The translations under genes and the position numbers were made by a program. DNA of 64,000 bases from Massilia sp. 9096 (GTDB lineage Bacteria; Pseudomonadota; Gammaproteobacteria; Burkholderiales; Burkholderiaceae_D), in NCBI RefSeq assembly GCF_000745265.1, contig NZ_JQNN01000001.1:1860001-1924000 (forward strand), in the 5' to 3' direction. The number at the start of each line of letters is the position of its first letter. Position 1 is the stretch's first letter. Shown here piece by piece: positions 24,304 through 38,328 of the stretch. The notes beneath the pieces were generated by a model. That model searched no databases. It was given only the letters and a program-made list of their open reading frames with translations, and was not told where the DNA came from.

Positions 24304-26982
24304 GTGCCGCTTGACAAAGAACTCAGCGATTTCATCCAGATTGAAAAGCGCCTGAATACCAGGAACCGCCCTATCCGGCTGCGACTCTTCCACCAAACTG
24401 AGCAGACCGACGATATCATCCTTCCTCAGGTTGTCAGCGGCATCGAATCCGTCTGTGGCGGGTTCGAATACAAAGTCAACTGCGTTGCGACCACCTATAG
24501 TTTGCCGTTGAAGTCGTTCATCGGCTTGCCTGCTTCACTCGAGTTCGTTAACGACCGGGGTCAAATCAGGACAGTCAACGGCCTGATAAAGCAAGCCAGT
24601 TGCGGCGAATCCGATGGCGCGATCTCGAGCTACCAGCTCGTCATCTGTGACGCGATGGCGGTCATGGAGCAACGCGTCAACACGCGCGTTTTTCGCAGGA
24701 TGAGCTGGCCGCAAATCGTGGCCGTGCTACTGAAAGAATGGCCACAGATTAACGCAGCGCTTGCAGGCGTATTCGACTGTGAATTTGCGCCGGGCTTTCG
24801 GCTCGACAAATACCCGGAACGAGAACAAACAATCCAGTTTAATGAATCGGATGCCGCATTCATACGGCGCCTGTTGGCGCGTTCCGGGATCGCCTGGTTC
24901 TTCCGTCCTGGCCGAAACCGCGCCTGGGAAAACGAGAACAAATCCAGCGGGTCGACCGCCGCGCACACGCTCGTTTTGTTTGACGACGAAAGTAGTCTGA
25001 ACAAGAACGCGGCGGGGATCGTTCGCTACCATCGCGACGACGCCACCGAACAGCGCGATTCAGTAACACGCTGGGGTTCCACCCGTACGTTGCGGGTTGG
25101 GAGCGCCAGCGTCTTTAGCTGGGACTACAAGCGTCCAGGCAGCGCGCCATGGATGTCCGTGGAAGTGCCGTCCAGGGCTGATCAAGGCCAGATCGGCAAT
25201 CAGCTGGCCGGCGGGATACAGGAATTCATTGTCGAATCCCCTCATATCGCCAGCGACAACGAAGAACTGTATCGCTTTGGCCTGTTACGTATGCAAGGTA
25301 AGGAGCTCGATACCAAGCATTTCTTCGGTGAAGGAAGCGTGCGTGACTTCTGCGCAGGGGAGTACTTCACGATTGCAGAACATCCAGAGATCGACAGACA
25401 CTCTCCGGCCGAACGCGATTTCGTCATCACGTCGATCCAACTCAAGGCGCGAAACAACCTTCCAAGGAGTCTTGAGGAACGTGGGCAACGGCTGTTCTCT
25501 TCCAACGAATGGCATGGCGCCTCCGGTCCGATCAACGACGACGCCAAGGGTAGCGCAACGGTGCCTTTTCAGATGCGGTTCGAGGCCGTACGTCGCACCG
25601 TTCCGATCGTTCCTCCACTGGATGCGCATACCAGCATGCGCGATCCAGGTTTGCAGATTGCGCTGGTAGTCGGGGGCGAAGACGATGTCGTCCATTGCGA
25701 CGAGTATGGACGCGTCAAGATCCGTTTTCCTGCCACCCGGCCCACGGACCATCAGCACGCACGAGGTGCCGGCGCATCGGATACGGACATCGATTCTGCA
25801 TGGGTCCGAGTCGCAACTGGCTGGGCTGGTAACGGCACGTCGCAATGTGGAACTCTGACTCTGCCCAGGGTCGGGACAGAAGTCCTGGTGGCCTTCCTGA
25901 ATGGCGATCCGGACAAGCCAGTCATCATCAGCCAGCTCTTTAACGGGCGGGCGTTGCCACCCCCTCTGAGCAAACGCGCCAATCTGCCATCGACGCGCTT
26001 TCTGTCCGGCATGCGCAGTCAGGAAATTGGCGGATCAGGTGTAAACCAGCTTCGATTCGACGACACCCCGCATCAGATTAGCGCGCAACTTGCCAGCGAC
26101 GACGGGTCCACGCAACTCAATCTTGGCTGGCTTACGCATCCGCGAGGCAACGACAGCCAACCCCGTGGTGAAGGAGCGGAACTTCGAAGCGACAAGTCTG
26201 TCGCGATTCGGGGCGGCAGAGGCGTGTTGATCACTGCCAGAGGCAGCGATCAGGCCAGCGGCAATCAGCTCGATCGAGCGGAACTGGTCAGCCTCGTTGA
26301 CGGGCTGCGGGATATTGCTGACCAGCTTGCGAAGTTAGCTGAAACACATGCTAAAGACATCGCCAACGGGGCTCTAATGGCCCAGTTAGCCGAAAAGCTC
26401 AGGCATCTCGACGCCGGCACGAATGCCGCCAAAGGCAGCGGCAGTACCGGAGGCGCACCGATCGTTGCCATCAGTGGGCCCGCAGGCATCGTCATAGCGA
26501 GCGGGGAAAACCTCGTGCTCGGCGCCGAAAAGAGCGTAGACCTCATCACCGCTGTAGACACGAACTCGAGCGCTGGAGGCAGAACCTCCGTTCACGCGGC
26601 GCAGGGTATCAGCCATTTCGCCAATGACGGCGGCATCAAGCAAATTGCCGCCTGCGGCGACCTACGTTCTGAAGCGCAGGACGGCAACCTCGAGCTGCTG
26701 GCAAAGAAAGTAATGGAACTAATAAGCACGACGGACTGGATCAATATCAGGGCAAGACAAGGCGTGCGTATTTATGGCGGGGGCAGCGAACTGACGATCA
26801 GCGCGGACGGGATCATTGGAAAAACCGCCGGGAAAAGCCACGTCTATGCGGCTGACCACCAGACATTCGCCAAGCAAGCCCCGCAAACGCAATTCCCTGA
26901 TGAATTAGCACACCACGATATCTGCATACCGTGCATGTTGGCCGCGGCACGCGCACACAGCCCGCTGGTGGAGGGAGAATGA
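24304..26982 (+). CDS. vgrG: Type VI secretion tip protein VgrG with DUF2345 extension
   Basis: An 892-residue spike protein. The gp27/gp44-like part (about 20-400) contains YPEREQTIQFNESDAAFIRRLL. The gp5-like OB domain (about 450-545) includes HCDEYGRVKIRFPAT, WVRVATGWAGNG and LPRVGTEVLVAFLNGDPD. A DUF2345-type beta-helix extension follows (about 680-850). The start is GTG 24304, with AGGAGGA just upstream. VgrG trimers cap the T6SS tube and carry effectors. The stop overlaps the DUF4123 chaperone gene (ATGA). No T6SS structural genes are in the window. Base composition is lower in GC than in the genes to the left. Confidence 0.93.
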   Translation: MPLDKELSDFIQIEKRLNTRNRPIRLRLFHQTEQTDDIILPQVVSGIESVCGGFEYKVNCVATTYSLPLKSFIGLPASLEFVNDRGQIRTVNGLIKQASCGESDGAISSYQLVICDAMAVMEQRVNTRVFRRMSWPQIVAVLLKEWPQINAALAGVFDCEFAPGFRLDKYPEREQTIQFNESDAAFIRRLLARSGIAWFFRPGRNRAWENENKSSGSTAAHTLVLFDDESSLNKNAAGIVRYHRDDATEQRDSVTRWGSTRTLRVGSASVFSWDYKRPGSAPWMSVEVPSRADQGQIGNQLAGGIQEFIVESPHIASDNEELYRFGLLRMQGKELDTKHFFGEGSVRDFCAGEYFTIAEHPEIDRHSPAERDFVITSIQLKARNNLPRSLEERGQRLFSSNEWHGASGPINDDAKGSATVPFQMRFEAVRRTVPIVPPLDAHTSMRDPGLQIALVVGGEDDVVHCDEYGRVKIRFPATRPTDHQHARGAGASDTDIDSAWVRVATGWAGNGTSQCGTLTLPRVGTEVLVAFLNGDPDKPVIISQLFNGRALPPPLSKRANLPSTRFLSGMRSQEIGGSGVNQLRFDDTPHQISAQLASDDGSTQLNLGWLTHPRGNDSQPRGEGAELRSDKSVAIRGGRGVLITARGSDQASGNQLDRAELVSLVDGLRDIADQLAKLAETHAKDIANGALMAQLAEKLRHLDAGTNAAKGSGSTGGAPIVAISGPAGIVIASGENLVLGAEKSVDLITAVDTNSSAGGRTSVHAAQGISHFANDGGIKQIAACGDLRSEAQDGNLELLAKKVMELISTTDWINIRARQGVRIYGGGSELTISADGIIGKTAGKSHVYAADHQTFAKQAPQTQFPDELAHHDICIPCMLAAARAHSPLVEGE

Positions 26983-27803
26983 ACACTAATAATCCGGCTA
27001 CGGCCGTCTATCTGTTGATCGACAACGGCCTGCTGGCTGAGGTATCGGCGAGTTACACCGAGTCTGACCCGCGCAGTCGCCCGACATGGCTGGTGCCAAT
27101 CTATCCGGAACGCGCCCTGTCGGTCAGCCCGCTCCTGATCGATGTCGAAGCCGCGTACAAAGCCGGCGATCTCGACCAGGTCATGGGCTACGTGAACGCG
27201 CTCAAGCCGGCGCTGCACGTGTCGATCATCGAGACTGAGCTCACCCTTGAACAGATCGCGGCGCATCTGCTGCGATTCATTTTTATCCTGGATCCGGAGG
27301 GAAAGCAGTTCACGTTCAGGTATGCCGACTGCACGATCCTGGCTCTGCTCCCTTCGGTTCTCACGCCCGCGCAGTGGGGTTACATGGCGGGGCCAATGAC
27401 GAGATGGCAGATTCACGACCGGACAGGAGAAGTTTTTCTACTGCCGTCGGCTGATTTAATTGCAAGTGAAGCGATACCGTTCCGTTTGGACAGCGAGCAG
27501 CTCGCCGCGCTTGACGAGGCGAGTGAACCTGATCACTACATCGCCAAAGTAAAAATGATGGGAAACCAAGGGCGTTTGCCGGGAAGTACGGCAGAGCAAC
27601 ACGCTTGGGCGCAAACGGCCCGCCAGCTCTGGCGTGCGGCCGGAAACAAAAACTCATTAGTTTTGATGGTTTTCACTGAGTTCGCACTAAGAACGCGCGG
27701 CAAGATTCTCTTGCAAGAAGCAACCGGAAACCTCCTATCAATAAACGAGTTGAATACGTTTAGTGCTGAATTGAATCAGCTATCCAAACAAATCATGGAC
27801 TAG
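26979..27803 (+). CDS. DUF4123 T6SS effector chaperone (Tap family)
   Basis: A 274-residue protein starting at ATG 26979 inside the vgrG stop. The N-terminal VYLLIDNGLLAEVSASYTES and the block LEQIAAHLLRFIFILDPEGKQFTFRYAD fit the DUF4123 family, where a [LI]R...D..G....[FL]R[FY]xD pattern is characteristic. These chaperones load specific effectors onto the cognate VgrG. The next effector in the operon is the DUF2235 lipase, its likely client. A longer frame starting at 26931 would overlap vgrG and is not supported. Confidence 0.82.
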   Translation: MNTNNPATAVYLLIDNGLLAEVSASYTESDPRSRPTWLVPIYPERALSVSPLLIDVEAAYKAGDLDQVMGYVNALKPALHVSIIETELTLEQIAAHLLRFIFILDPEGKQFTFRYADCTILALLPSVLTPAQWGYMAGPMTRWQIHDRTGEVFLLPSADLIASEAIPFRLDSEQLAALDEASEPDHYIAKVKMMGNQGRLPGSTAEQHAWAQTARQLWRAAGNKNSLVLMVFTEFALRTRGKILLQEATGNLLSINELNTFSAELNQLSKQIMD

Positions 27804-27909
27804 ACCACGTCAAATACATAATTGACCAGGACGTCGAAGCAGCCGGACACCGCCGCGACTTTACTCTTCAAAAAAAAATCGCGAAAACCCGTAATCCATA
27901 CGATATGAC

Positions 27910-28500
27910 ATGCGCATCCTAATCATTCTATTTCTGGCAGTCACGACCTTTGGAGTCTACTTGTTCTTCAATGAGTATATCAAAAAGGACAACGGCATCC
28001 CGGTTTCCGTAATCGGAGTTCACCACCTGGGCTCTGATTATTACATCGACAGCTTCTACGTCGACAAGTACTACGAAGGGAACATTGGCGAAGGCGGAGG
28101 CGGCAACGGAATGGTCTGTTGTCGAATGCTTCCTAGAAAATGGCATCCCGGCTTAATTGCAGATGTACGATGGGAAGTTCGTCATATCATAAGAAGCCCT
28201 ATACCCGAAGTACCGGAAACAGCCGAGGTTGTCGGTGATTATCGGGCACAAGTGGCGGTGGAAGCGTACTTAGAGTCCGGCGATTTGTATGTTCATTTCT
28301 TTCCAGGAGGCCGGGCCCGGATTGTCGTGAGTGACTTTAGCGCTAGTGGGAAAGAACACCCGATTAAATGGGAGGATAAACAAGCAGGGCAAAAAGCTAC
28401 CATCGGAATGAGTGTTAGCAGTCTATTTACCACAGAAGAACTCGCCGAGTTCAATCGTGAATTTGACCGTGACCGGGCTAAATATGGAGACTGGCGATGA
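27910..28500 (+). CDS. DUF3304 protein, putative immunity protein to the Tle1-type lipase
   Basis: A 196-residue protein with one N-terminal hydrophobic segment (ILIILFLAVTTFGVYLFF), so membrane-anchored or exported to the periplasm. PVSVIGVHHL, the Gly-rich GEGGGGNGMVCCRMLPRKW and PGLIADVRWEV are DUF3304 marks. By recollection such proteins sit next to DUF2235 lipase effectors, where an immunity role in the periplasm makes sense. Its stop overlaps the ATG at 28497 that opens the lipase frame (ATGA), so immunity precedes effector here. A 106-bp gap separates it from the chaperone gene. Confidence 0.7.
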   Translation: MRILIILFLAVTTFGVYLFFNEYIKKDNGIPVSVIGVHHLGSDYYIDSFYVDKYYEGNIGEGGGGNGMVCCRMLPRKWHPGLIADVRWEVRHIIRSPIPEVPETAEVVGDYRAQVAVEAYLESGDLYVHFFPGGRARIVVSDFSASGKEHPIKWEDKQAGQKATIGMSVSSLFTTEELAEFNREFDRDRAKYGDWR

Positions 28501-30176
28501 GCCTTGCGAATATGCTTGTGACACCAACGCGTGTATCGCCTACTGCAGCCATCAAGCGGGTGATACCTTAGTACGAGTGCGATTTCAAAAAATGCCAGAC
28601 CAATGTCAGTATTGGTTTATTCTTTGATGGCACAAATAACAACATGGACAGAGACTCCCGGAGTCTCGCGCACACCAATATTGCACGACTATATACCAAC
28701 TACAATATGGACGCGAGTATCGGAATTTATAAACTTTACGTTCCAGGGGTTGGAACTAAATTCCCAGAGATCGGCGAGGATAGCGAAAGTCTGCTCGGCT
28801 CTGGATGCGCATTTGGCTGCGAAGGGCGCGTTATTTTCGGTTTGCTGGGCGTGTTTAACGCTATACATCATCGCTGCCACAACAAGTATCTACTTGAAAA
28901 GAATAGTATCCTCGCGTTATGCCGAAACAGTATGAGCGTAACCGATAGCAATGACCTTCAAGCCCTTAGCGAACTAGGCGCCACCAGTGGTCTGCTACAA
29001 GTAAAACTTGGAAGCAATAGCAGTCGACGAGAGTTCCTGACGCGGCAGGCCAGTTTTCTCGAAGCCAAGCTGGCAAGTGGAAAGCCTCATATAGTCGAGT
29101 GCTTCGTTGACGTTTTCGGTTTCTCGCGAGGTGCAGCACAAGCGCGGGTTTTCTGCAGTTGGCTGAATGAACTACTCGTCGGAGGCCGTCTAGCCGGCGT
29201 ACCGATACGATTTCGCTTTCTGGGAATTTTCGACACTGTTGCATCTGCCGGGTTCTGGTCGGGAGGATCAGCCTTGATCAGGAACTCAACAGGTGGCCAT
29301 GGCGCGTGGGCCAGTGCGGAGTCATTGCGCGTACCGGCTTCGGTTCTAAATTGCGTCCACATGGTCGCAATGCACGAGCTCAGACGGAACTTCCCCCTGG
29401 ACGAAATCGGCGTCGGTGGAAAACTGCAACCGGGATGGGTCCAGCATGTGTATCCCGGTGCACACAGTGATGTTGGCGGTGGCTATCGGCCGGGCGAACT
29501 CGGCATCTCAATAGGTTCCGATTCCCTGAAACTTTCTCAAATTCCTCTGAATCACATGCTGGACTGCGCCGTAGCAGCCGGTGTGCCGGTGAGCCGCACT
29601 CGTTCGACGCCCGATCGTTATGATCCGTTCGCGATCCACTCGGACTTGGCCAAAGCGTACGACGCATTCATTTCAGACTCCACGTTGACTCCGCGTCCAG
29701 TATATGAATGGCTCCAGCCCTACCTGAACTGGCGTTGGGAGGTGCGCGACCGATTTCACGCGACGAATCAGGTCAAGAGAGCAAGCCAGCAGGAGAGAGA
29801 GATCTTGATCACGTTTAATAATAGCCTGGTGAGTGGCGCCGCCGCCATGCTGCGATCCTCTGGAATGGGCTTCTTACGGCGAGGATTCGCAGTCGCAACC
29901 GACTACCTTAATGTCGGGGCAAGAAACGACTTGCTTAAAACCTCGGTGTTGGAACCGGAAGCGCGCGACGTGCTTGCGCTGGCTCAGCGCGCCAAACCGG
30001 CGCCACCGTCGTTCGTCACGCTGTTTGACAATTATGTCCACGATTCACTCGCCGGATTCAATAAATCGAGTGTGGAATTGACAGGCTACTGGCGGTATCG
30101 ACGAGTCTTTCTTGGTAACGATGAACACGTCCTGGCCGCGAACGAGAATGTGGACACGGAACGTAATCTTGCGTAA
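28497..30176 (+). CDS. DUF2235/Tle1-type T6SS phospholipase effector with an early in-frame stop
   Basis: From 28572 the frame encodes a DUF2235 alpha/beta hydrolase: GLFFDGTNNNMD at the N-terminus, the nucleophile elbow GFSRGAA (about 29118), Asp in GIFDTVAS, and His in HSDVGGGYRPG. Tle1 lipases cleave phospholipids of target-cell membranes. The natural-looking start ATG 28497, overlapping the DUF3304 stop, begins MSLANMLVTPTRVSPTAAIKR but reaches TAG at 28569. Reading the middle 20 bases in the -1 frame gives GDTLVR, which bridges both halves, so two compensating single-base changes are likely. A start at ATG 28644 would lose the FFDGTNN motif. Either a pseudogene, a sequence error, or unusual expression. 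Confidence 0.72.
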
Positions 30177-30194
30177 TGAATTTGGAGAGCTGTC

Positions 30195-30452
30195 ATGAAA
30201 GACCAACAAGGGCGCGGCATTATCCGCCTCGGCGACAAGACGACGCACGGTGGAAAAGTCATCTCGGCGGCCGACGATTATGTTGTGCTCGGCAAACCCG
30301 TCGCCGTCGAAGGTGACGCGACCTACTGTCCCAAATGTAAGGGCAGCTTCCCGATCCAGCCGAGTGGAAGCACCCGCAAACACCGCAATAAACAGGTCGC
30401 TTACGATCAGGACGCAACGGCCTGCGGCGCCAAACTCATTTCGTCGCTGTAA
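30195..30452 (+). CDS. PAAR-domain T6SS spike tip protein
   Basis: An 85-residue protein in which IIRLGDKTTHGGKVISA, AVEGDATYCPKCKG and the terminal ACGAKL correspond to the repeated PAAR cone with its metal-binding His and Cys residues. PAAR proteins sharpen the VgrG spike and help carry effectors. It starts 18 bases after the lipase, with GGAGAG upstream of ATG 30195, and closes the vgrG-chaperone-immunity-lipase-PAAR operon. Confidence 0.88.
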   Translation: MKDQQGRGIIRLGDKTTHGGKVISAADDYVVLGKPVAVEGDATYCPKCKGSFPIQPSGSTRKHRNKQVAYDQDATACGAKLISSL

Positions 30453-30465
30453 TGGAGGCCGGACC

Positions 30466-30540
30466 ATGCCGACGGATGCCGCTTCCTGTATCGCCCCATG
30501 GACTGCGAGACGATGGGTTGCATGCTCTGACCGCCCATGA
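30466..30540 (+). CDS. Possible 24-codon ORF, start of a lost gene
   Basis: GGAGG lies at good distance before ATG 30466, which opens MPTDAASCIAPWTARRWVAC and ends after 24 codons. The good ribosome site right behind the PAAR gene suggests the start of a further gene of the effector operon that has been cut off. No function can be given. The rest of the gap to 30598 holds nothing recognised. Confidence 0.25.
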   Translation: MPTDAASCIAPWTARRWVACSDRP

Positions 30541-30597
30541 AGACCGCTTCGACGGTCTATGGTAAGTCGGCTGGCGCGCACCCGCTGAGCCGCATCT

Positions 30598-31023
30598 CTA
30601 AGGCGCCGACGCAGCATCCGCGCTAGCCGACGCCAGCCCCGGATGCGCCCGCCTCCCCTCCTCCAGCGCCGCCAGCAATGCCTCCATCTGCACTGGTTTG
30701 GCCATGTGCACGTCGAAGCCGGCGCGCCGGGTCAGCTCGCGTGCCTCGGTGTCGTCCCAGGCGGTCAGGGCGATGAAATAAGCGTGCTCGAGCTTGCGCA
30801 CCTGGCGCAGCGTAGGCGCGACCTGGTCGCCGGAAAAGCGCGGCATGCCCAGGTCGAGGATCACGATGTGGGGTTCGAAGGACAGCGCGGCGTCGAGCGC
30901 CATGTAGCCGTCGTAGGCGGTGCTGGTGACGTAGCCGTAGGTGGACAGCAGGTCGCTGAGCATGTCGGCTGCGTCGCGATGGTCGTCCACGACGAGGACG
31001 CGGGTAGGATGATCGGTTGCCAT
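30598..31023 (-). CDS. Single-domain response regulator (CheY-like)
   Basis: A 141-residue receiver domain without an output domain. Phosphoacceptor Asp 57 is in VILDLGMPR, the acidic pair is Asp 13-14 in LVVDDHRD, the switch Thr is in ALTAWDD (Thr 87), and Lys 109 is in MAKPV. A short Ala/Ser-rich tail follows. Such stand-alone receivers relay signals from hybrid histidine kinases; no kinase gene is near, so the partner is unknown. Confidence 0.9.
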   Translation of the reverse strand: MATDHPTRVLVVDDHRDAADMLSDLLSTYGYVTSTAYDGYMALDAALSFEPHIVILDLGMPRFSGDQVAPTLRQVRKLEHAYFIALTAWDDTEARELTRRAGFDVHMAKPVQMEALLAALEEGRRAHPGLASASADAASAP

Positions 31024-31254
31024 AGTAAATCGATAACTGAAGAGCGCGCGGTCGCGCCCGTTGGACGTATCGGCATGCTCTGGGCCGATGCGCGGCGGTC
31101 TCGAACGCTACCGCTGCCGATGCGGGACGAAAGCCGTCCCGTCGATTACGTACGATTGTAACACCATTTACGGCAAGCAATTTAACGTTGTTTGGCCGCA
31201 ACAGCTGCAGGCCGCGCCGCCGACGATGTCCGGCCACACGCGCCTAGGGACCGG

Positions 31255-31320
31255 CTCAGCTCCCGGCTTGATCTGCAGGTTGTTCTCGACTTTCTGGACG
31301 CCGGTTGACTGCTCATTGAA
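31255..31320 (-). pseudogene. Possible BON-domain C-terminal remnant
   Basis: On the minus strand a short stretch reads TGVQKVENNLQIKPGAEP, which resembles the C-terminal strand of BON domains of periplasmic proteins. It lies in a frame from 31404 to 31168 whose other parts do not look like the family. The 529-bp region between the response regulator and the porin otherwise shows no gene. Confidence 0.25.
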
Positions 31321-31552
31321 CGTCTCCACGAAGAGCCATCGCCTAGAGAACGCACGATGCGCTTCTTTGACTGTCAGATTGTGACTCTCGGGAACAGCCA
31401 GCATTGACGCGCCAGGGGCTCTTCGATGGTGGCGCCCGTGCAGTGCCCGTCGGTGCTACGGCCGCAAGCTGAACCTGCACCGGCCGCCCACCGTCTACGA
31501 TGAGCGCCAATGAGTTCAGAGAGAGAGAACCGCAGCCGGGCCGCAGGCGCCT

Positions 31553-32620
31553 TCAGAAGGTCTGGCGGATACCCAGGTTATAGCCGGTGTTGCCGGTGCC
31601 TGCATCGGTGTTGTTGTCCACCGTGTAGCCCGCACCGTTCTTGTTGTTGATATGCGCGTAGGCCGCGTACAGGCCAGTGCGCTTCGACAACGCGTACAGG
31701 TAGCCGATGCCCCACTCGTTGGCGTCCTGGTTGAAGCTGGTACGGTCATCCTTGCGCTGTACCGAAAACATGAGGATGCCCGGGCCGACAGGTGCCTTGA
31801 AGCCGAGAATGTAGTCGCGGCCGTCGGTCGACGCGGTCGGCTTCACGCCGCCGTATGGGTTGTTCGCGTTATACAAAGGCGCGCTGTTGAAGCCCTTGTC
31901 GACCTCAAAGCCGGCATACACCTGGATGATCTTGAAGTCGTAGTTGCCGCCGATCAGGACGTTGCGGCCGATGTCGTGGTTCACACCGGTCGCCACCACG
32001 TCGGAATTTTTGGCGTTGTAGATCAGGCGCAGTGACAGCGGGCCCTGTGCGTAGCTCACGCCCGCACCGACCTGGCGCCCTGCGGAGATCTCGCTCTGTT
32101 CGCCCGCGCTGTAGAACAGATCGATGTTCACCCCTTGAACGGTTGGCGTCGTATAGGTCACGCTGTTGCTGGCGCGAACGTTGGCGCCGTTGTCAGGCAG
32201 CAGGTTCTTGGAGGTACCCGCATAGCCAGTGCCGAACGGATCGATCGCCTGGAGCAGCGCCATGTGGTAAGGCGTGTACTGACGTCCAAGCGCGAGCGAT
32301 CCGGCCTTCGTCTTCAGACCGACGAAAGCCTGGCGATTGAAGAGGGTGTTGTTGGCGTCGAGTTCGCCGGTGTCGATCTTGGCGCCGTTTTCCAGCGTGA
32401 AGAAAGCTTGCATGCCGTCGCCCAGATCTTCGGTCCCACGAAAGCCGATACGCGAGGCCGAGGCTGCGCCGCTGCTCACCTTCGTAACATGGCCACCGCT
32501 GCCGCCGTTTTCTCCGACCAGCGCTGCATCGGCGATACCGTAAATGGTAACGGCAGATTGTGCCATCGCGGCATGGGTTGCGAGCGTGAGGACGGCGTAA
32601 GCCAGCAGATGTTTTTTCAT
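31553..32620 (-). CDS. Gram-negative general porin (Burkholderiales type)
   Basis: A 355-residue outer-membrane protein with signal peptide MKKHLLAYAVLTLATHAAMAQ. SAVTIYGIADAALV, SRIGFRGTEDLGDGMQAFFTLE and the C-terminal GYNLGIRQTF (aromatic last residue for outer-membrane insertion) are standard marks of trimeric 16-strand porins of this order. It allows diffusion of small hydrophilic solutes. ATG 32620 follows AAGGA at eight bases; an upstream in-frame start at 32656 has no signal sequence. The 334 bp between it and the rRNA terminator hold only its likely promoter, with a weak TAGAAT-like -10 at 32707-32712. Confidence 0.92.
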   Translation of the reverse strand: MKKHLLAYAVLTLATHAAMAQSAVTIYGIADAALVGENGGSGGHVTKVSSGAASASRIGFRGTEDLGDGMQAFFTLENGAKIDTGELDANNTLFNRQAFVGLKTKAGSLALGRQYTPYHMALLQAIDPFGTGYAGTSKNLLPDNGANVRASNSVTYTTPTVQGVNIDLFYSAGEQSEISAGRQVGAGVSYAQGPLSLRLIYNAKNSDVVATGVNHDIGRNVLIGGNYDFKIIQVYAGFEVDKGFNSAPLYNANNPYGGVKPTASTDGRDYILGFKAPVGPGILMFSVQRKDDRTSFNQDANEWGIGYLYALSKRTGLYAAYAHINNKNGAGYTVDNNTDAGTGNTGYNLGIRQTF

Positions 32621-32954
32621 TTGTTTCCTTATCAACTTATTAACTGCACAACGCAACGCATGCGTTCAACTCCACCCCGTGGAGTCAGTTCCTGCGTCGA
32701 AAACGGATTCTAGACGATATTTCCAAGCGGCAACAGATATTGACGATCGTCGAGGCCAACTGTGTTGTGTGACGTGAACAGTTTGCGCACGCCATCGTTA
32801 GCATCGTTCAATTGGTGGATTTTGACCACGCCTTTTCGATGGCGAGTGTGCCGAAGCGACGATCAGATGTACGTGTTCGAGGGGGAGTGAAGCGTCCTGT
32901 TGCGCCGTACGACCGATGCACGCGTCGATTTCAATGGCTTTTACGGCGCCATAA

Positions 32955-32993
32955 AAGCAAAAAGCCCGCCCAGTATCAACTGGACGGGCTTCT
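32955..32993 (-). terminator. Rho-independent terminator of the rrn operon
   Basis: Read on the minus strand, AAGCCCGTCCAGT pairs with ACTGGGCGGGCTT around TGAT, followed by TTTTGCTTTT. It lies about ten bases after the 5S gene. Confidence 0.85.
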
Positions 32994-33004
32994 GCGAATA
33001 ATTA

Positions 33005-33119
33005 GCCTGACGATAACCTACTTTCACACTGGTTGCAGCACTATCATCGGCGCAAAGTCGTTTCACGGTCCTGTTCGGGATGGGAAGGGGTGGTACCGAC
33101 TTGCTATGGTCATCAGGCA
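33005..33119 (-). rRNA. rrf: 5S ribosomal RNA
   Basis: About 115 bases beginning TGCCTGATGACCATAGCAAG on the minus strand, with the conserved CCCATCCCGAACAGG loop, and ending complementary to the start (GTTATCGTCAGGC). It follows 23S at a spacing of about 115 bases. No tRNA lies in that spacer. Confidence 0.95.
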
Positions 33120-33236
33120 TGACTTGTACGGGCGTCGCGTTTGCGCTGGCTTGGCGCCGCCCTGAATCTGGAAGAAGTTGTTTTGTCTGTTGTATCGAAC
33201 TGCTGAACTCGTTGGCATGACTGCCAAGGTTATAGG

Positions 33237-37907
<4,671 letters not shown>

Positions 37908-38095
37908 ATCTCTGTTTGCGACACTTTCGTGTCATTCGCTATTGCTAGCGAAGTCGCTCACTCAAAATACTGACCGTCGCCTCATTGCTGAGACAACGTA
38001 TTTCTTTTGCGTGAACATTTGATAATTTAAGTATTCAGCAGCCACTTACGCGGCTGCCGGCACCTCATCAAACGCCCACACTTATCGACTGTTTA

Positions 38096-38108
38096 TTTTT
38101 AAAGAACC
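38096..38108 (-). promoter_or_regulatory. boxA-like antitermination element in the rrn leader
   Basis: The minus strand reads GGTTCTTTAAAAA, close to the boxA consensus bound by NusB/NusE, about 190 bases before 16S. A matching element stands in the 16S-23S spacer. It is expected to keep polymerase from terminating inside the rRNA genes. Confidence 0.6.
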
Positions 38109-38242
38109 GTGTTCTGTACTGCCTTGCTGCGTTGTGCGAATCGTTTTGTTCGTCAGCAGCAGAGGAATGAGATTATGCAGTGTTTCGCGTTACTCGTCAA
38201 CCCCTTCGTTTTCTGCAGTGCACTCGATCTTTTCGATCAGGC

Positions 38243-38271
38243 AAGTTTAACTCCTTGTTTCCGTTAAACTT
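38243..38271. repeat. Perfect inverted repeat in the rrn leader
   Basis: AAGTTTAAC at 38243-38251 and GTTAAACTT at 38263-38271 are exact complements with an 11-base loop. It sits just downstream of the rrn promoter. It may form a leader hairpin near the transcript start. Confidence 0.5.
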
Positions 38272-38298
38272 TTCGTGCGCTGCAGAAGCAGGAGACGA

Positions 38299-38328
38299 AC
38301 TATAGCAAATCATCACGCAACCATGCAA
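38299..38328 (-). promoter_or_regulatory. rrn operon promoter
   Basis: On the minus strand TTGCAT (38323-38328) and TATAGT (38299-38304) are separated by 18 bases, about 390 bases before 16S. The surroundings upstream are A/T-moderate with no clear UP element or Fis site. Confidence 0.55.

Noticed and set aside
28412..28627. 71-codon plus-strand frame across the DUF3304/lipase junction
   Set aside because: It only carries the -1 frame piece that bridges the broken lipase start and has no gene start of its own.
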